Shown piece by piece: positions 16,808 through 26,905 of a stretch of DNA of 64,000 bases. The DNA is from Longimicrobiales bacterium (GTDB taxonomy: Bacteria > Gemmatimonadota > Gemmatimonadetes > Longimicrobiales > Gaopeijiaceae): positions 248,001 through 312,000 of the forward strand of contig OX639991.1 in NCBI GenBank assembly GCA_951828585.1, read 5' to 3'. Both the position numbers and the translations under genes were made by a program. The notes beneath the pieces are model-generated. The model did no database searches. It was not told the origin of the DNA and worked only from the letters and a program-made list of their open reading frames with translations. Positions within the stretch are counted from its first letter, which is position 1. Each line of letters begins with the position of its first letter.

Positions 16808-18094
16808 TCACCGCACCCCACCACGCACCACCAGCCGCTTCACCACCACGGTCTCCACATCCAGATCGTCCGTTTCGATGAACGCGACCAGCCCTCCGGG
16901 CCCAAAGGCGGCCGGCATCTCCATCGCTCCCGCGGGAAAGCTGCCCAGGTAGCGGCCATCGGCGGCAACTACATCGATGGACCCATCGCCGATTGGTTCC
17001 TCGCCGCGACGCATCACCCATATGTCACCATCAAGAGTGACCGCGAGTCGACGAATCACCGGGATCTCGGTGAAGAACTTCAGCTCCTCGATGCGCTCGC
17101 GGTCTTCCTTCAGGTCCTCCCCGGGCTCGGCCCCCTCCTCGAGTTCCGCCAGTCGCCGTCTTTTTTCGCCTCGAATCACGCCGGCCGTGACCGGCTCGGG
17201 CCGGACGGGACGCGTCAGGATCCGCACGATGCCCGCCCCCGCTTCGGCGATCTTCACCGTGTACGTCGTGGAGTCCGAGAACGCGACCCTGCCATCCGGA
17301 AGGACTCCCCAGTACAGGCGCGGCGCAAATGTGCGCAGCCGCGGTCGCTTGAACTCGAAGCCGTTGGGCATCCGCCCCAGGAACACTGAATCCACCGGGG
17401 GGAGCCAACCCACTGCAACGGTGTCCTTCACCGCTCCCATTCCCGCAAGCATGATCCGCTCGACCGCCCGCGAGGTGGCGGGAGCAGGCCGACCGCTCTC
17501 GTGGCTCCATTGGGCGGTAAAGGCACCCAGTCCCCCCGTGGACACGGTGATCAGCGCATCGGCACCCGGTTGGGCGACGATCGGCTCAAGGATGGCGGAG
17601 CCCGGATCACCTCCCATTTTCACCGTCCCCACCGGGTCCCCGTGCAGGTCGAAGACGTGGAACGAACGACGACCCAGCTCCGCAACCACCACACGTCCGT
17701 CCGGAAACACCGCCATCTGGTCGGCACCCTGGAACTCGCCCGGTCCCTCGCCCTTGCGCCCAACGCTGTGGACCAAGGCTCCCTCCGTGTCCACAACGAC
17801 GATGCGGCCAGCGGCCCATCCCTGCCGGTCGAAGATGTGGAGCCGTCCCGCGGCGTCGAAGGCGACGGTACGCACATTGCCGAACTGTTCCCATTCCTCG
17901 CCCGTCAGCGTCCCGACGCGGAACACCTCCTCGAAGTCGGCGTCGAGCCGGCGGTCCTCGCCGGGGAGTTCGATGGTCTCCTGGGCGCTCAGGGCTGCCG
18001 TGGTCGGCCAACCTGTCGCCAACAGGCAGGTGATGGGGACTATGGCCCAACGGGATCTTCCGTCGCCTCTCACTTTATTCACACCCCCAGTCAA
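16808..18094 (-). CDS. Array propeller 1: exported six-bladed beta-propeller
   Basis: 428 aa; the signal ends ALSAQ (about residue 37). The mature N-terminus [20 protein letters not shown] is the array hallmark. Conserved blocks in order: [64 protein letters not shown], a charged helix ([16 protein letters not shown]), [11 protein letters not shown], and [24 protein letters not shown]. It is the most 3' gene of the same-strand array, with a 31-nt gap to the next copy. The charged helix interrupting the propeller is a family trait. The role is unknown; export and tandem duplication suggest a surface ligand-binding protein under diversifying pressure (inference). Confidence 0.85.
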   Translation of the reverse strand: MTGGVNKVRGDGRSRWAIVPITCLLATGWPTTAALSAQETIELPGEDRRLDADFEEVFRVGTLTGEEWEQFGNVRTVAFDAAGRLHIFDRQGWAAGRIVVVDTEGALVHSVGRKGEGPGEFQGADQMAVFPDGRVVVAELGRRSFHVFDLHGDPVGTVKMGGDPGSAILEPIVAQPGADALITVSTGGLGAFTAQWSHESGRPAPATSRAVERIMLAGMGAVKDTVAVGWLPPVDSVFLGRMPNGFEFKRPRLRTFAPRLYWGVLPDGRVAFSDSTTYTVKIAEAGAGIVRILTRPVRPEPVTAGVIRGEKRRRLAELEEGAEPGEDLKEDRERIEELKFFTEIPVIRRLAVTLDGDIWVMRRGEEPIGDGSIDVVAADGRYLGSFPAGAMEMPAAFGPGGLVAFIETDDLDVETVVVKRLVVRGGVR

Positions 18095-18125
18095 GCTTCT
18101 CGCAAGCTACGATCAACCCTCGCCC

Positions 18126-19451
18126 TCAGTTCACCTCGCGCGGCACCCGCTTCACCACCACGGTCTGAACCTCCAGCTCGTCCTCTTCAATGAACGCCAC
18201 CAGGCCGTCTGGGCCGAAGGCGTCGGGGATTTCGGTCGCGCCGAGGCGGTAGCTGCCCACATACCGGCCGGCCACATCCAGCACGTCGATGGGACCATCG
18301 CTGTCGGGTTCCTCACCCCGGCGCCGCACCCAGATCATGCCGTTCCAACCCGTACGGAGGTCGCGGATGACGGGGACTTCAGTGAAGAATCGCAGGTCTT
18401 CGATGTCCTCGCGCCTGGACTTCCTCAGATCCTCCGCGCCAATGGTGACAAGCTCCCCGTTGAGGACGATTCGGGGCCCGTCCAACTCGTCGTCCGGCGT
18501 GTCGGCCAGCTCCTTCAGACGGCGATCCCTTTCCGCCCTGACGAAGCGATCCGTCACCGGTTCCGGCGGGAAGGGCCGCGTCAGGATACGCACGACACCC
18601 GTTTCGGCCGCGGCGATCCTGACGGCGTAGGTCGAAGAGTCCGAAAACGCCACCGTCCCGTCCGGGAGTACGCCCCAGTACAGATCAGGGCTGAATTCGG
18701 GTGGGCCGCTCGTTCCGCCGAAACTGAAACTCGCTCCTCCGGCTGATCGTGAGACTCCGGATGTCGGATCCGCACTGGCCGGCAGCCACCCCTCCGCGAT
18801 CGTGTCCTTGACGATCTCCTCGCCGGACAGATCGACACGCTCGATGGGCCGGGTCGTCGGATCCGGCCGTTCAGACGGCTCAGCCCCTGCAACGCTCCTG
18901 ACCGAAATCGCTACCCTCTGGCCCTCCGCGCTCGTAACCAGCCCATCCGTGCCGCGCTGGGCCATGTGGGGCCCGATGACCGTGTACGTTGGATCTCCCC
19001 CAAATCGGACCATCCGCTCGAAGTCGCCGTTGGCATCGAAAATGTGATAGGCGCGGTGACCCATGTCGGCCACCACCACCCGCCCGTCCTCCAGGGCAAC
19101 GACATCGGCCGGGTTGCGAAACTCCCCCGGGCCCTCTCCCTTTCGCCCGATCTCGCGGATCAGGGCACCATCGGCACCCACGACGAAGATCCGCTCGGCC
19201 TGGTCATCGAACACATAGAGCCGGCCGGCGCCATCGAACATCACCCTTTGCACATCACCGAACTGCTCCCACTCCTCACCCATCAGGGACCCGATCCGGA
19301 ACACTTCCTCGAAGTCGGCGTCGAGCCAGCGGTCTTCGCCGGGGAGTTCGACGATCTCCTGGGCGCTCAGAGATGCTGCGGCCAGCCAACCTGCCGCCAA
19401 CAGGCAACCGATGTGGACGTTGAACTTATGGAACCAGCCGTTGATTCTCAT
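18126..19451 (-). CDS. Array propeller 2: exported six-bladed beta-propeller
   Basis: 441 aa, ATG 19451 with a purine-rich site just upstream. The signal ends SLSAQ, followed by [30 protein letters not shown]. Blocks [34 protein letters not shown] and [29 protein letters not shown] are almost the same as in copies 3 and 5. A low-complexity Ser/Gly stretch ([16 protein letters not shown]) lies just before [10 protein letters not shown] and varies most between copies. The C-terminus is [18 protein letters not shown]...KRVPREVN. Gap of 58 nt to copy 3. Confidence 0.85.
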   Translation of the reverse strand: MRINGWFHKFNVHIGCLLAAGWLAAASLSAQEIVELPGEDRWLDADFEEVFRIGSLMGEEWEQFGDVQRVMFDGAGRLYVFDDQAERIFVVGADGALIREIGRKGEGPGEFRNPADVVALEDGRVVVADMGHRAYHIFDANGDFERMVRFGGDPTYTVIGPHMAQRGTDGLVTSAEGQRVAISVRSVAGAEPSERPDPTTRPIERVDLSGEEIVKDTIAEGWLPASADPTSGVSRSAGGASFSFGGTSGPPEFSPDLYWGVLPDGTVAFSDSSTYAVRIAAAETGVVRILTRPFPPEPVTDRFVRAERDRRLKELADTPDDELDGPRIVLNGELVTIGAEDLRKSRREDIEDLRFFTEVPVIRDLRTGWNGMIWVRRRGEEPDSDGPIDVLDVAGRYVGSYRLGATEIPDAFGPDGLVAFIEEDELEVQTVVVKRVPREVN

Positions 19452-19509
19452 CCTTCGCTTCCTCTCCGATCAAATCAAGTCTCTTCCTACCCCAGTCTCA
19501 CCCTTGCAC

Positions 19510-20832
19510 TCAGTTCACCTCACGCGGCGCCCGTTTCACCACCACCGTCTCCACCCCCAACTCGTCCCTTTCAATGAAGGCCACCAGTCCGTCCGGGCCG
19601 AAGGCGTCGGGGATTCCGGTGGCGCCGGTGCGGTAGCTGCCTACGTACCGGCCCGCCGTGTCCAGCACATCGATGGGACCGTTGCTGTTCGGTTCCTCAC
19701 CGCGGCGGCGGACCCAGATCATTCCGTTCCAGCTGGCGTGAAGGTCACGGATAACGGGAACTTCGCTGAAGAACTGCAGGTCCTCGATGTCCTTGCGCCG
19801 CTTTTTTCTTCGCTCCTTCGGGTCACTGGCCACGACCTGCCCGTTGATGACTGTTCGAGACCCGCCCAACTCATCGTCCGGCGTGGCCGCCAATCGCTTC
19901 AGCCGACGGTCTTTTTCCGCCTTGATCAAACGATCGGTTACCGGTTCCGGCGGGAAAGGACGTGTCAGGATTCGTGCAACACCCTTCCCGGCTGCGGCGA
20001 TCTTGACGGCGTAGGTCGTAGAGTCCGAGAACGCCACCGTCCCGTCCGGGAGGACGCCCCAGCTCAATCGGGGCGTGAACACGCGCGGCAGGCTGCTCCC
20101 ACCGAAGCTCACGCTTACACCGCCATCACGCGATTGGCGAATGCTCGGGACGAGACCGCCCCTGGGCGGCAGCCACCCTTCCGCGATCGTGTCCCTGCCG
20201 ACCTCCTCGCCGGACAGATCGACCCGCTCGATGGGTTGCGACATCGGATCCGGCCGTTCCGGCACTCCGGAACCGGCCACGGCCTGCACCGTAATCGACA
20301 TCGACCCCCCCGACATGCTCGTGACCACCGCATCGGTGCCGCGAAGGGGCATGTGGGACCCGACGGCCGTGTAGGACGGATCCCCTCCCATCCGCACCAT
20401 CCGCTCGAAGTCGCCGTTTGCATCGAAGAGTTGGTAGGCTCGGTGTCCCATGTCGGCCACGACGATCCGCCCATCCTCCAGGGCCACGAAATCGGCCGCG
20501 TCGCGGAACTCGCCCGGGCCTTCACCTTTCCGCCCGATCTCGCGGACCAGGGCGCCATCGGTTCCCACGACGAAGATCCGCTCGGTCTGGCTGTCGAACA
20601 CGTAGAGCTGGCCAGCCCCGTCGAACATCACCTTTTTCACATCGCCGAACTGTTCCCACTCCTCGCCCATCAGCGACCCGAGCCGGAATACTTCTTCGAA
20701 GTCGGCGTTGAGCCAGCGGTCCCCGGCGGGGAGTTCGATGGTCTCCTGGGCGGACGCCGATTCCACCATCGGCGTACCTGCTGCCACGATGGCGAACGCC
20801 ATACCTGACAAACGCTTTGCGAAGCTGCTCAT
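19510..20832 (-). CDS. Array propeller 3: exported six-bladed beta-propeller
   Basis: 440 aa. ATG 20832 is preferred to GTG 20841, which lies only 3 nt from the GAGG site. The signal ends SASAQ, then [20 protein letters not shown]. It is closest to copy 2: it shares [83 protein letters not shown] and the REVN C-terminus. The charged segment between the propeller halves ([17 protein letters not shown]) is more basic than in its neighbours. Gaps are 58 nt downstream and 100 nt upstream. Confidence 0.85.
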   Translation of the reverse strand: MSSFAKRLSGMAFAIVAAGTPMVESASAQETIELPAGDRWLNADFEEVFRLGSLMGEEWEQFGDVKKVMFDGAGQLYVFDSQTERIFVVGTDGALVREIGRKGEGPGEFRDAADFVALEDGRIVVADMGHRAYQLFDANGDFERMVRMGGDPSYTAVGSHMPLRGTDAVVTSMSGGSMSITVQAVAGSGVPERPDPMSQPIERVDLSGEEVGRDTIAEGWLPPRGGLVPSIRQSRDGGVSVSFGGSSLPRVFTPRLSWGVLPDGTVAFSDSTTYAVKIAAAGKGVARILTRPFPPEPVTDRLIKAEKDRRLKRLAATPDDELGGSRTVINGQVVASDPKERRKKRRKDIEDLQFFSEVPVIRDLHASWNGMIWVRRRGEEPNSNGPIDVLDTAGRYVGSYRTGATGIPDAFGPDGLVAFIERDELGVETVVVKRAPREVN

Positions 20833-20932
20833 GTTGGTCACTGTCCTCGTATGGTGGTTGTCTTCTCGCGAGTGGCCAGCCGCTGACAGTTGGACCCCCG
20901 CTTCAAGCGGATTGGTTGGCGGGGCGCCGACC

Positions 20933-22183
20933 TTACGAACCGGGGGGCCCCACCACCACCCTCCTCACGACCACCGTCTGCACGCCCAATTCATTCGTCT
21001 CCACATACGCCCCCAGGCCGCCCGGGCCGAAAGCGTCCGGGATCCTGGTCGCGCCCGCCCTGTAGCTGCCCACATACCGGCCCTCCGGCGCAAGCAAGTC
21101 GATGGGCCCGTCATCGCGGGGTCCTTCGCCACGCCGCAGCACCCAGATCTCCCCGTCCCAGGTCGTCCCCAAACCTCGTATGACCGACAGTTCGGTGTGG
21201 AACTGCAATTCTTCGATCTCCCGGCGTCGCTCCCGAAGGTTGGCAGCGGGCGCGGCCCTTTCCTCCAGTCGGCGGAGCCGTCGGTCCTTCTCGGTGCGGA
21301 TCACGCGGCCGGTCACCGGCTCGGGCGGGAAGGGGCGTGTCAGGATCCGCCCGACGCCCGTCCCCGCCTCGGCAACTTTCACCGTGTACGTCGACGAATC
21401 CGAGAACGCCACGCGTCCGTCCGGGAGCACTCCCCAATGCAGCTCGGGGCCGAATTCGGGAAGCAGGCGTGTGGGCAACGCGGCGTAGTTGCGCAGATCC
21501 TTCCGGTCCAGACCTTCGGTGTCGATGGGGGGCAGCCACGCTTCCGCCACCGTATCGGTTTCCGACTCGTCCCCGGACAGGGTCGCGCGTTCGAACGCGT
21601 GTGAGGTGTCCAGCTTGACGGGTTGGCGAAACGCTTCCTTCCCCATCGTCATTCCCGTCGCCAGCGTGGGCACTCCGATGATCGCATCTGCGCCGGGCTG
21701 GGCCACGACCCGGCTGATTCTGACTATCGCAGGCGGTTTGGCCACGCCCACCCAGCGCTCGAACTCCCCGTCAGTGCCGAAGATGTGGTATCCCCGGCGG
21801 CTGAGGTCCACGACCACCACGCGTCCGTCGGCGAACACCGCCATGGCGCCCGAAGTCGAAAACTCGCCCGTACCTTCACCCGGCCTCCCCAACTCCCGTA
21901 TCAGGTTGCCATCAGGGCCCACCACGACGACGCGTTGGGACTGGCGGTCGAAGACGTGGAGGTTGCCCGCGCCGTCGAACGCCACATCCGCGATCTCTCC
22001 GAACTGCTGCCAGTCCTGGCCGGTCACCGCAGTGCCCACCCGATACACCTCCTCAATTCCGGCCTCCAGCCAGCGGTCCTCGGCGGGGAGGTCGATGATC
22101 TGCTGGGCGCCAGCGGGTCCCGCGGCCAGCAGCCAGACCGAAATGGTCCAGATTTCAATTCGGCCGATTCCGGAACGCCTCAT
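20933..22183 (-). CDS. Array propeller 4: exported six-bladed beta-propeller, divergent type
   Basis: 416 aa from ATG 22183, preceded by AGGGA at about 10 nt; the longer frame to 22267 adds no signal-like sequence. The signal ends AGPAGAQ, then [23 protein letters not shown]. It differs from copies 2, 3 and 5 in a shorter charged helix ([26 protein letters not shown]) and in its C-terminus, [24 protein letters not shown]. That version also occurs in the stub at 23657-23755, so two subtypes alternate along the array. The ligand and function are unknown. Confidence 0.85.
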   Translation of the reverse strand: MRRSGIGRIEIWTISVWLLAAGPAGAQQIIDLPAEDRWLEAGIEEVYRVGTAVTGQDWQQFGEIADVAFDGAGNLHVFDRQSQRVVVVGPDGNLIRELGRPGEGTGEFSTSGAMAVFADGRVVVVDLSRRGYHIFGTDGEFERWVGVAKPPAIVRISRVVAQPGADAIIGVPTLATGMTMGKEAFRQPVKLDTSHAFERATLSGDESETDTVAEAWLPPIDTEGLDRKDLRNYAALPTRLLPEFGPELHWGVLPDGRVAFSDSSTYTVKVAEAGTGVGRILTRPFPPEPVTGRVIRTEKDRRLRRLEERAAPAANLRERRREIEELQFHTELSVIRGLGTTWDGEIWVLRRGEGPRDDGPIDLLAPEGRYVGSYRAGATRIPDAFGPGGLGAYVETNELGVQTVVVRRVVVGPPGS

Positions 22184-22276
22184 TGTCTGTAGTCCCTGGC
22201 GGAGATTGGCGTGGGGTGCGAGCAAACGGCGGACACGGCAGGAGCGCATCACTGGGAAAACCCACACGAACCTATC

Positions 22277-23551
22277 TCAGTTCACTTCGGACGGCACCCG
22301 CTTCACGACCACTGTCTGCACCCCCATCTCATCCTTCTCGATAAACGCTACCAGACCCTCCGGGCCGAAGGCGTCGGGCATCCGGGTCGCGCCGGTTGGA
22401 TAGCTGCCCACGTACCGGCCAGCCATGTCGAGTACATCGACCGGCCCGTCGCTGACCGGTTCGTCGCCTCGCCGCTGAACCCAGATCCTGCCGTTCCAGC
22501 CGGCACGCAGGCCACGGATGACGGGCACTTCGTAGTAGAATTGCAGGCTCTCGATGCGCTCGCGCGCCAGCGCCCTTTCCTCCTCCGGATCTCTGGTGTG
22601 CACCCGTCCCTCGATAATGAGACGGCTGCCACCCAGTTCGTCATCGGGCTTCGCCTCGAGCTCTCGCAACCGGCGGCCCTTTTCGGCGTTGCTGAACCGA
22701 TCCGTCACAGGTTCGGGGCGAAGGGGCCTGGTCAGGACGCGCGTTACACCCGCACCCGCCGCTGCGATTCTGATGTCATAGGCGGATGAGTCCGAGAAGG
22801 CCACCGTCCCGTCCGGCAGGACGCCCCAGTAGAGTTCCGGACTGAATTCGAGCCTCCGCGTGGAGCCCGTTTCCGATTCGCCGGTCGGCGGTAGCCACCC
22901 TTCGGCAATCGTGTCCCTGACCACTTCCTCGCCTGCCAGAAGAAGCCGCAGAATCGGACGGCTGGTCGGATCGGGCGGTCGCGGCGTCTCGCCTCCACTG
23001 ACGATCATGCCCGAGAAGGCGATCGTCCGGCCACCCGAAGCCGTAATCAGCGCGCCGGCGCCCCGCTGGGCCAGATGGGAAGAGACCGTCGTGGACGAGG
23101 GATCGCCTCCCATGCGGACCATGCGCATGAAGTCGCCATTCGGATCGAAGAGGTGATAGGCGCGGTGCCCGATATCCGCGACGACCACCATCCCGTCCTC
23201 CATGGCCACCATTTCGGTGGCAAAGCGAAACTCGCCCGGGCCTTCCCCCGCTCGCCCGATCTCGCGAGCCAGCGCCCCGCCGGTATCCACGACGATGATC
23301 CGGTTGGCCTGTGTGTCGAACACGTAGAGGAGGCCGGCGCCATCGAACGCCACCCGGCTCACGCTGCCGAACTGCTCCCACTCGCGGCCCGCCAGGGACC
23401 CTATCTGGAACACCTCCTCGAAGTCCGCCTCCAGCCACCGGTCCTCGGCGGGGAGTTCGATCACTTCCTGGGCGTTCAGGGACGCGGCCGCCGGCCACCC
23501 TGCCACGATCGCCGACACGATGCAAACTGCCCGGTTCGTCGAGAACTTCAT
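22277..23551 (-). CDS. Array propeller 5: exported six-bladed beta-propeller
   Basis: 424 aa from ATG 23551 (AAGGG about 10 nt upstream). The signal ends SLNAQ, then [25 protein letters not shown]. It has the REVN-type C-terminus (here KRVPSEVN) and the full set of blocks: [90 protein letters not shown] perfect 9-bp inverted repeat lies 49 nt upstream of its start (23600-23623), so this copy may have its own promoter and operator. Confidence 0.85.
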   Translation of the reverse strand: MKFSTNRAVCIVSAIVAGWPAAASLNAQEVIELPAEDRWLEADFEEVFQIGSLAGREWEQFGSVSRVAFDGAGLLYVFDTQANRIIVVDTGGALAREIGRAGEGPGEFRFATEMVAMEDGMVVVADIGHRAYHLFDPNGDFMRMVRMGGDPSSTTVSSHLAQRGAGALITASGGRTIAFSGMIVSGGETPRPPDPTSRPILRLLLAGEEVVRDTIAEGWLPPTGESETGSTRRLEFSPELYWGVLPDGTVAFSDSSAYDIRIAAAGAGVTRVLTRPLRPEPVTDRFSNAEKGRRLRELEAKPDDELGGSRLIIEGRVHTRDPEEERALARERIESLQFYYEVPVIRGLRAGWNGRIWVQRRGDEPVSDGPVDVLDMAGRYVGSYPTGATRMPDAFGPEGLVAFIEKDEMGVQTVVVKRVPSEVN

Positions 23552-23599
23552 GTTTCCCAACCCTTCCCTTCTGAGAGATGCGAAAGAACACGCTCACCA

Positions 23600-23623
23600 T
23601 TATTACGATGTATTTCGTAATAA
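23600..23623. promoter_or_regulatory. Perfect 9-bp inverted repeat upstream of array propeller 5
   Basis: TTATTACGA (23600-23608) and TCGTAATAA (23615-23623) are exact reverse complements separated by 6 nt. This AT-rich site lies just upstream of the gene at 22277-23551 and downstream of a propeller stub. The form suits a dimeric repressor operator; no cognate regulator gene is seen nearby. Confidence 0.45.
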
Positions 23624-23656
23624 ATGACGATCCGGTGTCCCCGTCAACCCTCGGTC

Positions 23657-23755
23657 TCAGTCGGAACCGTCAGCCACCAGCCTCCTCACCACCACCGTCT
23701 GCACGCCCAATTCGTTCCTCTCCACATACGCCCCCAGGCCGTTCGGGCGGAAAAA
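23657..23755 (-). pseudogene. C-terminal stub of an array propeller
   Basis: About 33 codons remain: [31 protein letters not shown], split here only by a changed Phe-Gly-Pro motif. They match the C-terminus of array propeller 4. Upstream, the reading meets the 3' end of the PIN toxin gene instead of the rest of the propeller, so the toxin-antitoxin pair replaced or displaced the body of this copy. Confidence 0.65.
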
Positions 23756-23783
23756 ATGGGTCTCCCAGCGGTTCAGCGTCGGC

Positions 23784-24203
23784 TCACCGAACGATGAACC
23801 CTTCGCGGTGCGCCGCCCGCGACAGGCGATCGTCGCTACATACCAGATCCAGTTGCTGCGGGTCTTCATCGGCAGCCGCCAGTGCAGCCGCCAGCTGTAG
23901 CGCGTCGGCAGCGCGCAGGGGGTGAAGCCGAAGCAGCCTCATCGCGCGCTTGCGAACTTGCCCCAGAGGCTCAATCTCGATCCAGCTCGCGGCCAACAGC
24001 CCGAGCTGGTCCATTGACCGGTCAAACCCATCACCTTCGAAGCGGCGCTCCCGCTCCAGGCGGTTCAGGGCCGATGCGCACTCGATCCGGCTTCCCCACC
24101 AAGTCACGACCACCGGATCCTCTCGGATCGTCGCCCGGCGCTCCGCGCTTTGCGGCTCCTCCACCAGGAGCGCGACCAGAGCCGAGGAATCCCAGTACTT
24201 CAA
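23784..24203 (-). CDS. PIN-domain toxin (VapC-like)
   Basis: 139 aa, predicted ribonuclease toxin of a type II toxin-antitoxin pair. The PIN acidic residues are visible: Asp5 in YWDSSALVALL, Glu41 in RIECASALNR, Asp100 in LRAADALQLAAAL, and Asp124/Asp125 in VCSDDRLSRAA. Length and spacing fit VapC proteins, which cleave tRNA or rRNA with Mg2+. Its ATG overlaps the stop of the antitoxin gene by 4 nt, the usual coupling. It is probably intact. It lies within the propeller array, which marks it as an insertion. Confidence 0.85.
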   Translation of the reverse strand: MKYWDSSALVALLVEEPQSAERRATIREDPVVVTWWGSRIECASALNRLERERRFEGDGFDRSMDQLGLLAASWIEIEPLGQVRKRAMRLLRLHPLRAADALQLAAALAAADEDPQQLDLVCSDDRLSRAAHREGFIVR

Positions 24204-24499
24204 CGGCTCGCCTCCCGCTCGGCCACGATGATCTCGCTGGCACGAGCGCCTCCGGTCAGCCGGGGTACCGGGACACGCAGGAAGCGCTCGACATCGAGGG
24301 ATTCGCGCGGCGGTGCCGCAACGCCCCGGCTCAGCAACTCGATCATAGCGCGGTCTGCGCCGGGGCCGTCAATGCGACAGGGTTCGATGCGCGCGACGGG
24401 CTTCCCCCGATGCGTGATCAACACGGCCTCCCCACGCCGAACCTCGCTCAGCAGTCCACTGAGTCCGTTCTTCGCCTCGCTGACGCTTGCTCGTTTCAT
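24200..24499 (-). CDS. Phd/YefM-type antitoxin
   Basis: 99 aa, begins [20 protein letters not shown], followed by [18 protein letters not shown]. This is the beta-alpha DNA-binding fold of Phd/YefM antitoxins. The remainder ([19 protein letters not shown]) should be the toxin-binding tail. It neutralises the adjacent PIN toxin and normally represses its own operon. The ATG at 24499 overlaps the TGA of the deleted array propeller (24496-24574 region) as ATGA, so translation may be coupled to that transcript; no separate promoter is obvious. Confidence 0.85.
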   Translation of the reverse strand: MKRASVSEAKNGLSGLLSEVRRGEAVLITHRGKPVARIEPCRIDGPGADRAMIELLSRGVAAPPRESLDVERFLRVPVPRLTGGARASEIIVAEREASR

Positions 24500-25574
24500 C
24501 TAGCCATGATGGCCATGTCGCAATGTCCTGTCAAGCTAGCGCGGGGCAGGCGCTTCACCACCACCGTCTGCACATCCAGCTCGTTCGTCTCGATGAACGC
24601 CACCAGGCCGTCCGGCCCGAAGGCATCCGGAATCGCGGTTGCCGCCACGGGAAGGCTGCCAAGGTAGCGTCCGTCGACCGTGAGTACATCGATCGGACCG
24701 TCGCCGAGGGGATCCTCACCGCGCCGCAGCACCCAGATGTGCCCGTCCCAGGTCGTTGCCAAGCCGCGTATCACTGGGACCTCGGGGAAGAACTCGAGGT
24801 TGTCGAGGCGCTCGGCGGGGTCGAGCATGGTCCAGCCCTGCCCGATGTTGTCCGGTTGCTCGCGACGCCGTTCCCGCTCGGCGCGCATCGTGCCGTCTGT
24901 CACCGGCTCGGGTTGGATCGGACGTCTCAGCACGCGCACTACCCCCCGACCCGCCTCGGCGATCTTGACCGCGTAGTCGGAGGAGTCCGAATACGCCACG
25001 CGGCCGTCGGTCAGCACGCCCCAATGCAGGGCGGGGGTGAAGGCACGCTGCAGTCCCGGGAACATCGAAGGGAAGGCCAGGAACCTGGCACTGACCTGAT
25101 TGTACTTTTCGGATGCAGCCGCCGCGTTCGCGTTGTCGAGCGGGTAGAGTCGCGGCTTGGCGATCGTATCCGTCTCGGCCCGGTCCCCCGTCAGGATCGT
25201 GCGCTCGATCGCGTGGGATGTGGCAGGCGGCGGCGGGCCGCCGGGGCCGCTGACGTAGTAGCTCTGCGACGCGCTCGGGACGCCGATGACGGCATCCACA
25301 CCCGACCGGGCCACGATCCCCCCACCCCTCAACGTCCCGTGGACAACGCTCATCCGCGACTTGTGCACGGGCTCCCTGTTAGCGGCGAAGACGTGGAAGA
25401 CGCGGTGCCCGACATCGGACACGACCGCCCGGCCATCCCGCGCAACGGCGAGTGCCGTCGCCCGGGGAGGTTGATCACCTCCTGAGCGTAAGCCGAAGGG
25501 GCAAGCAGCAGCCATGTCAGCAGGACCCCGCAACCGAAATGTAAACTATGATTTCCAAAATGGAATGTGTACAT
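24496..25574 (-). pseudogene. Array propeller with internal deletion and frameshift
   Basis: The 5' part reads a signal peptide and the array N-terminus ([22 protein letters not shown]). Right there it joins, in another frame, [26 protein letters not shown]. Compared with intact copies, about 75 residues covering the first two blades are missing. The rest ([68 protein letters not shown]) is intact to the stop at 24496. The downstream frame could only be made from an internal start without a signal peptide. Read as a recent loss of function. Confidence 0.7.
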
Positions 25575-25580
25575 TACATT
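25541..25580. promoter_or_regulatory. AT-rich 5' region of deleted propeller with inverted repeats
   Basis: 25541-25557 matches 16748-16764 at 15 of 17 positions. AATGT-GT-ACATT (25564-25575), followed by ACATT, shares CATTACATT with the 17-bp palindrome at 6877 and 57848. It is AT-rich in a GC-rich genome. Possibly a promoter/operator for the array gene that starts at 25574. Confidence 0.35.
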
Positions 25581-25601
25581 CGATTCAAAAAGGATGCGCC
25601 C

Positions 25602-26905
25602 TCACGACCCCGCCAGCCTTCTTACCACCACCGACTCCACTCCAAATTCATCCCGTTCGATGAACGCGACCAGGCCGTCCGGCCCAAAGGCGGCCGGCAT
25701 CCTTGCGATCCCGGCAGGGTAGCTTCCCATGTAGCGGCCGTCGAGCGAGATGACATCGATGGGACCGTTGCTCGTTGGCTCCTCCCCACGACGCACTACC
25801 CAGATATGACCGTCCCACGTCGTGCCGAGATCACGAACCACCGGGACTTCGCTTCCGTACTGCAGGTTCTCGATATGGCGAAGCCTCCGCCTGCGCACCC
25901 TGGCCGGACTCTCCAGGGACACGCCGTCCATGGTGGTGATTCCGCCCAGATCTTCGTCGGGCGTTGCGTTAAGGTCCCTCAATCGACGCTCGCGGTCTGC
26001 CTGGATGAAGCGGTCCGTAATTGGTTCCGGCGGGAAGGGACGTGTGTACATTCGGAATACGTCTGTTTCCGCGCCCGCGATCTTCACCGCGTACGTCGTT
26101 GAGTCCGAGAACGCCACGCTCCCGTCCGGTAGCACGCCCCAATGCAGGCTGACGCAAGTGGTCGCGGGATCTTCAGTTCCACACCGTTGAACACCATCCC
26201 GGTGCTCATGGAATCTGCCAGCGGTGGAAGCCATGCTTCCGCGATGGTGGTGCTGGTGATCTCCTCGCCCGCAAGGTCGATGCGCTCGATGGTGCGTGTG
26301 GTGTCGGGCACCAACGGGGCATTGTTGAGGACCTTGACTGAGGTGCCTTCCGTCCCGTATTCGGCCTGGGAGACCAACGCTTTCTGTCCCGGCTGGCCGA
26401 CGATTGTTCCGACAATCGCGGTCCGTGGGTCTCCTCCCATCCGTACCATGTGAAGAAAGATCCCGTTTGCGTCGAACACAGAGTAGCCTCGATGACCCGT
26501 ATCTCCCACTACCACACGTCCATCCGTCAGCACCGCCATTGCAGCGGCATCACGAAAATCACCCGACCCTTCGCCCTGCTGCCCGAACTCGTGGACGAAG
26601 CCGCCCCGGACATCAACGACGACAACGCGTACGGCCCGTTTGTCGAAGACATGGAGCCGGCCAGCGGCGTCGAAGGCCACTGTATGCACATTTCCGAATT
26701 GCTCCCAATCCTCGCCGGACAGAGAGCCAACCCGATAGACTTCCTCGAATACGGGTTCGAGCCAGCGGTCTTCCGCGGGCAATTCGATGACCTCCTGGGC
26801 TCCGGCGGGCCCCGCGGCCAACGGCCAAACCAGTGCGGAAATGATCCCGGCGACCGACCCGACCCCGACCGAACTACCCCTGGCTTCGCGCATTCTTCTG
26901 CTCAT
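25602..26905 (-). pseudogene. Array propeller with single frameshift
   Basis: The N-terminal half runs from ATG 26905 or 26893 with a signal ending AGPAGAQ and the array start [23 protein letters not shown]. It reaches [11 protein letters not shown], where the frame fails. The C-terminal half is in the next frame: [84 protein letters not shown]. One indel between about 26145 and 26170 explains it, either a real mutation or a sequencing error. The start overlaps the end of the HupE-like gene by up to 32 nt. It would be the first gene of the array. Confidence 0.7.
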
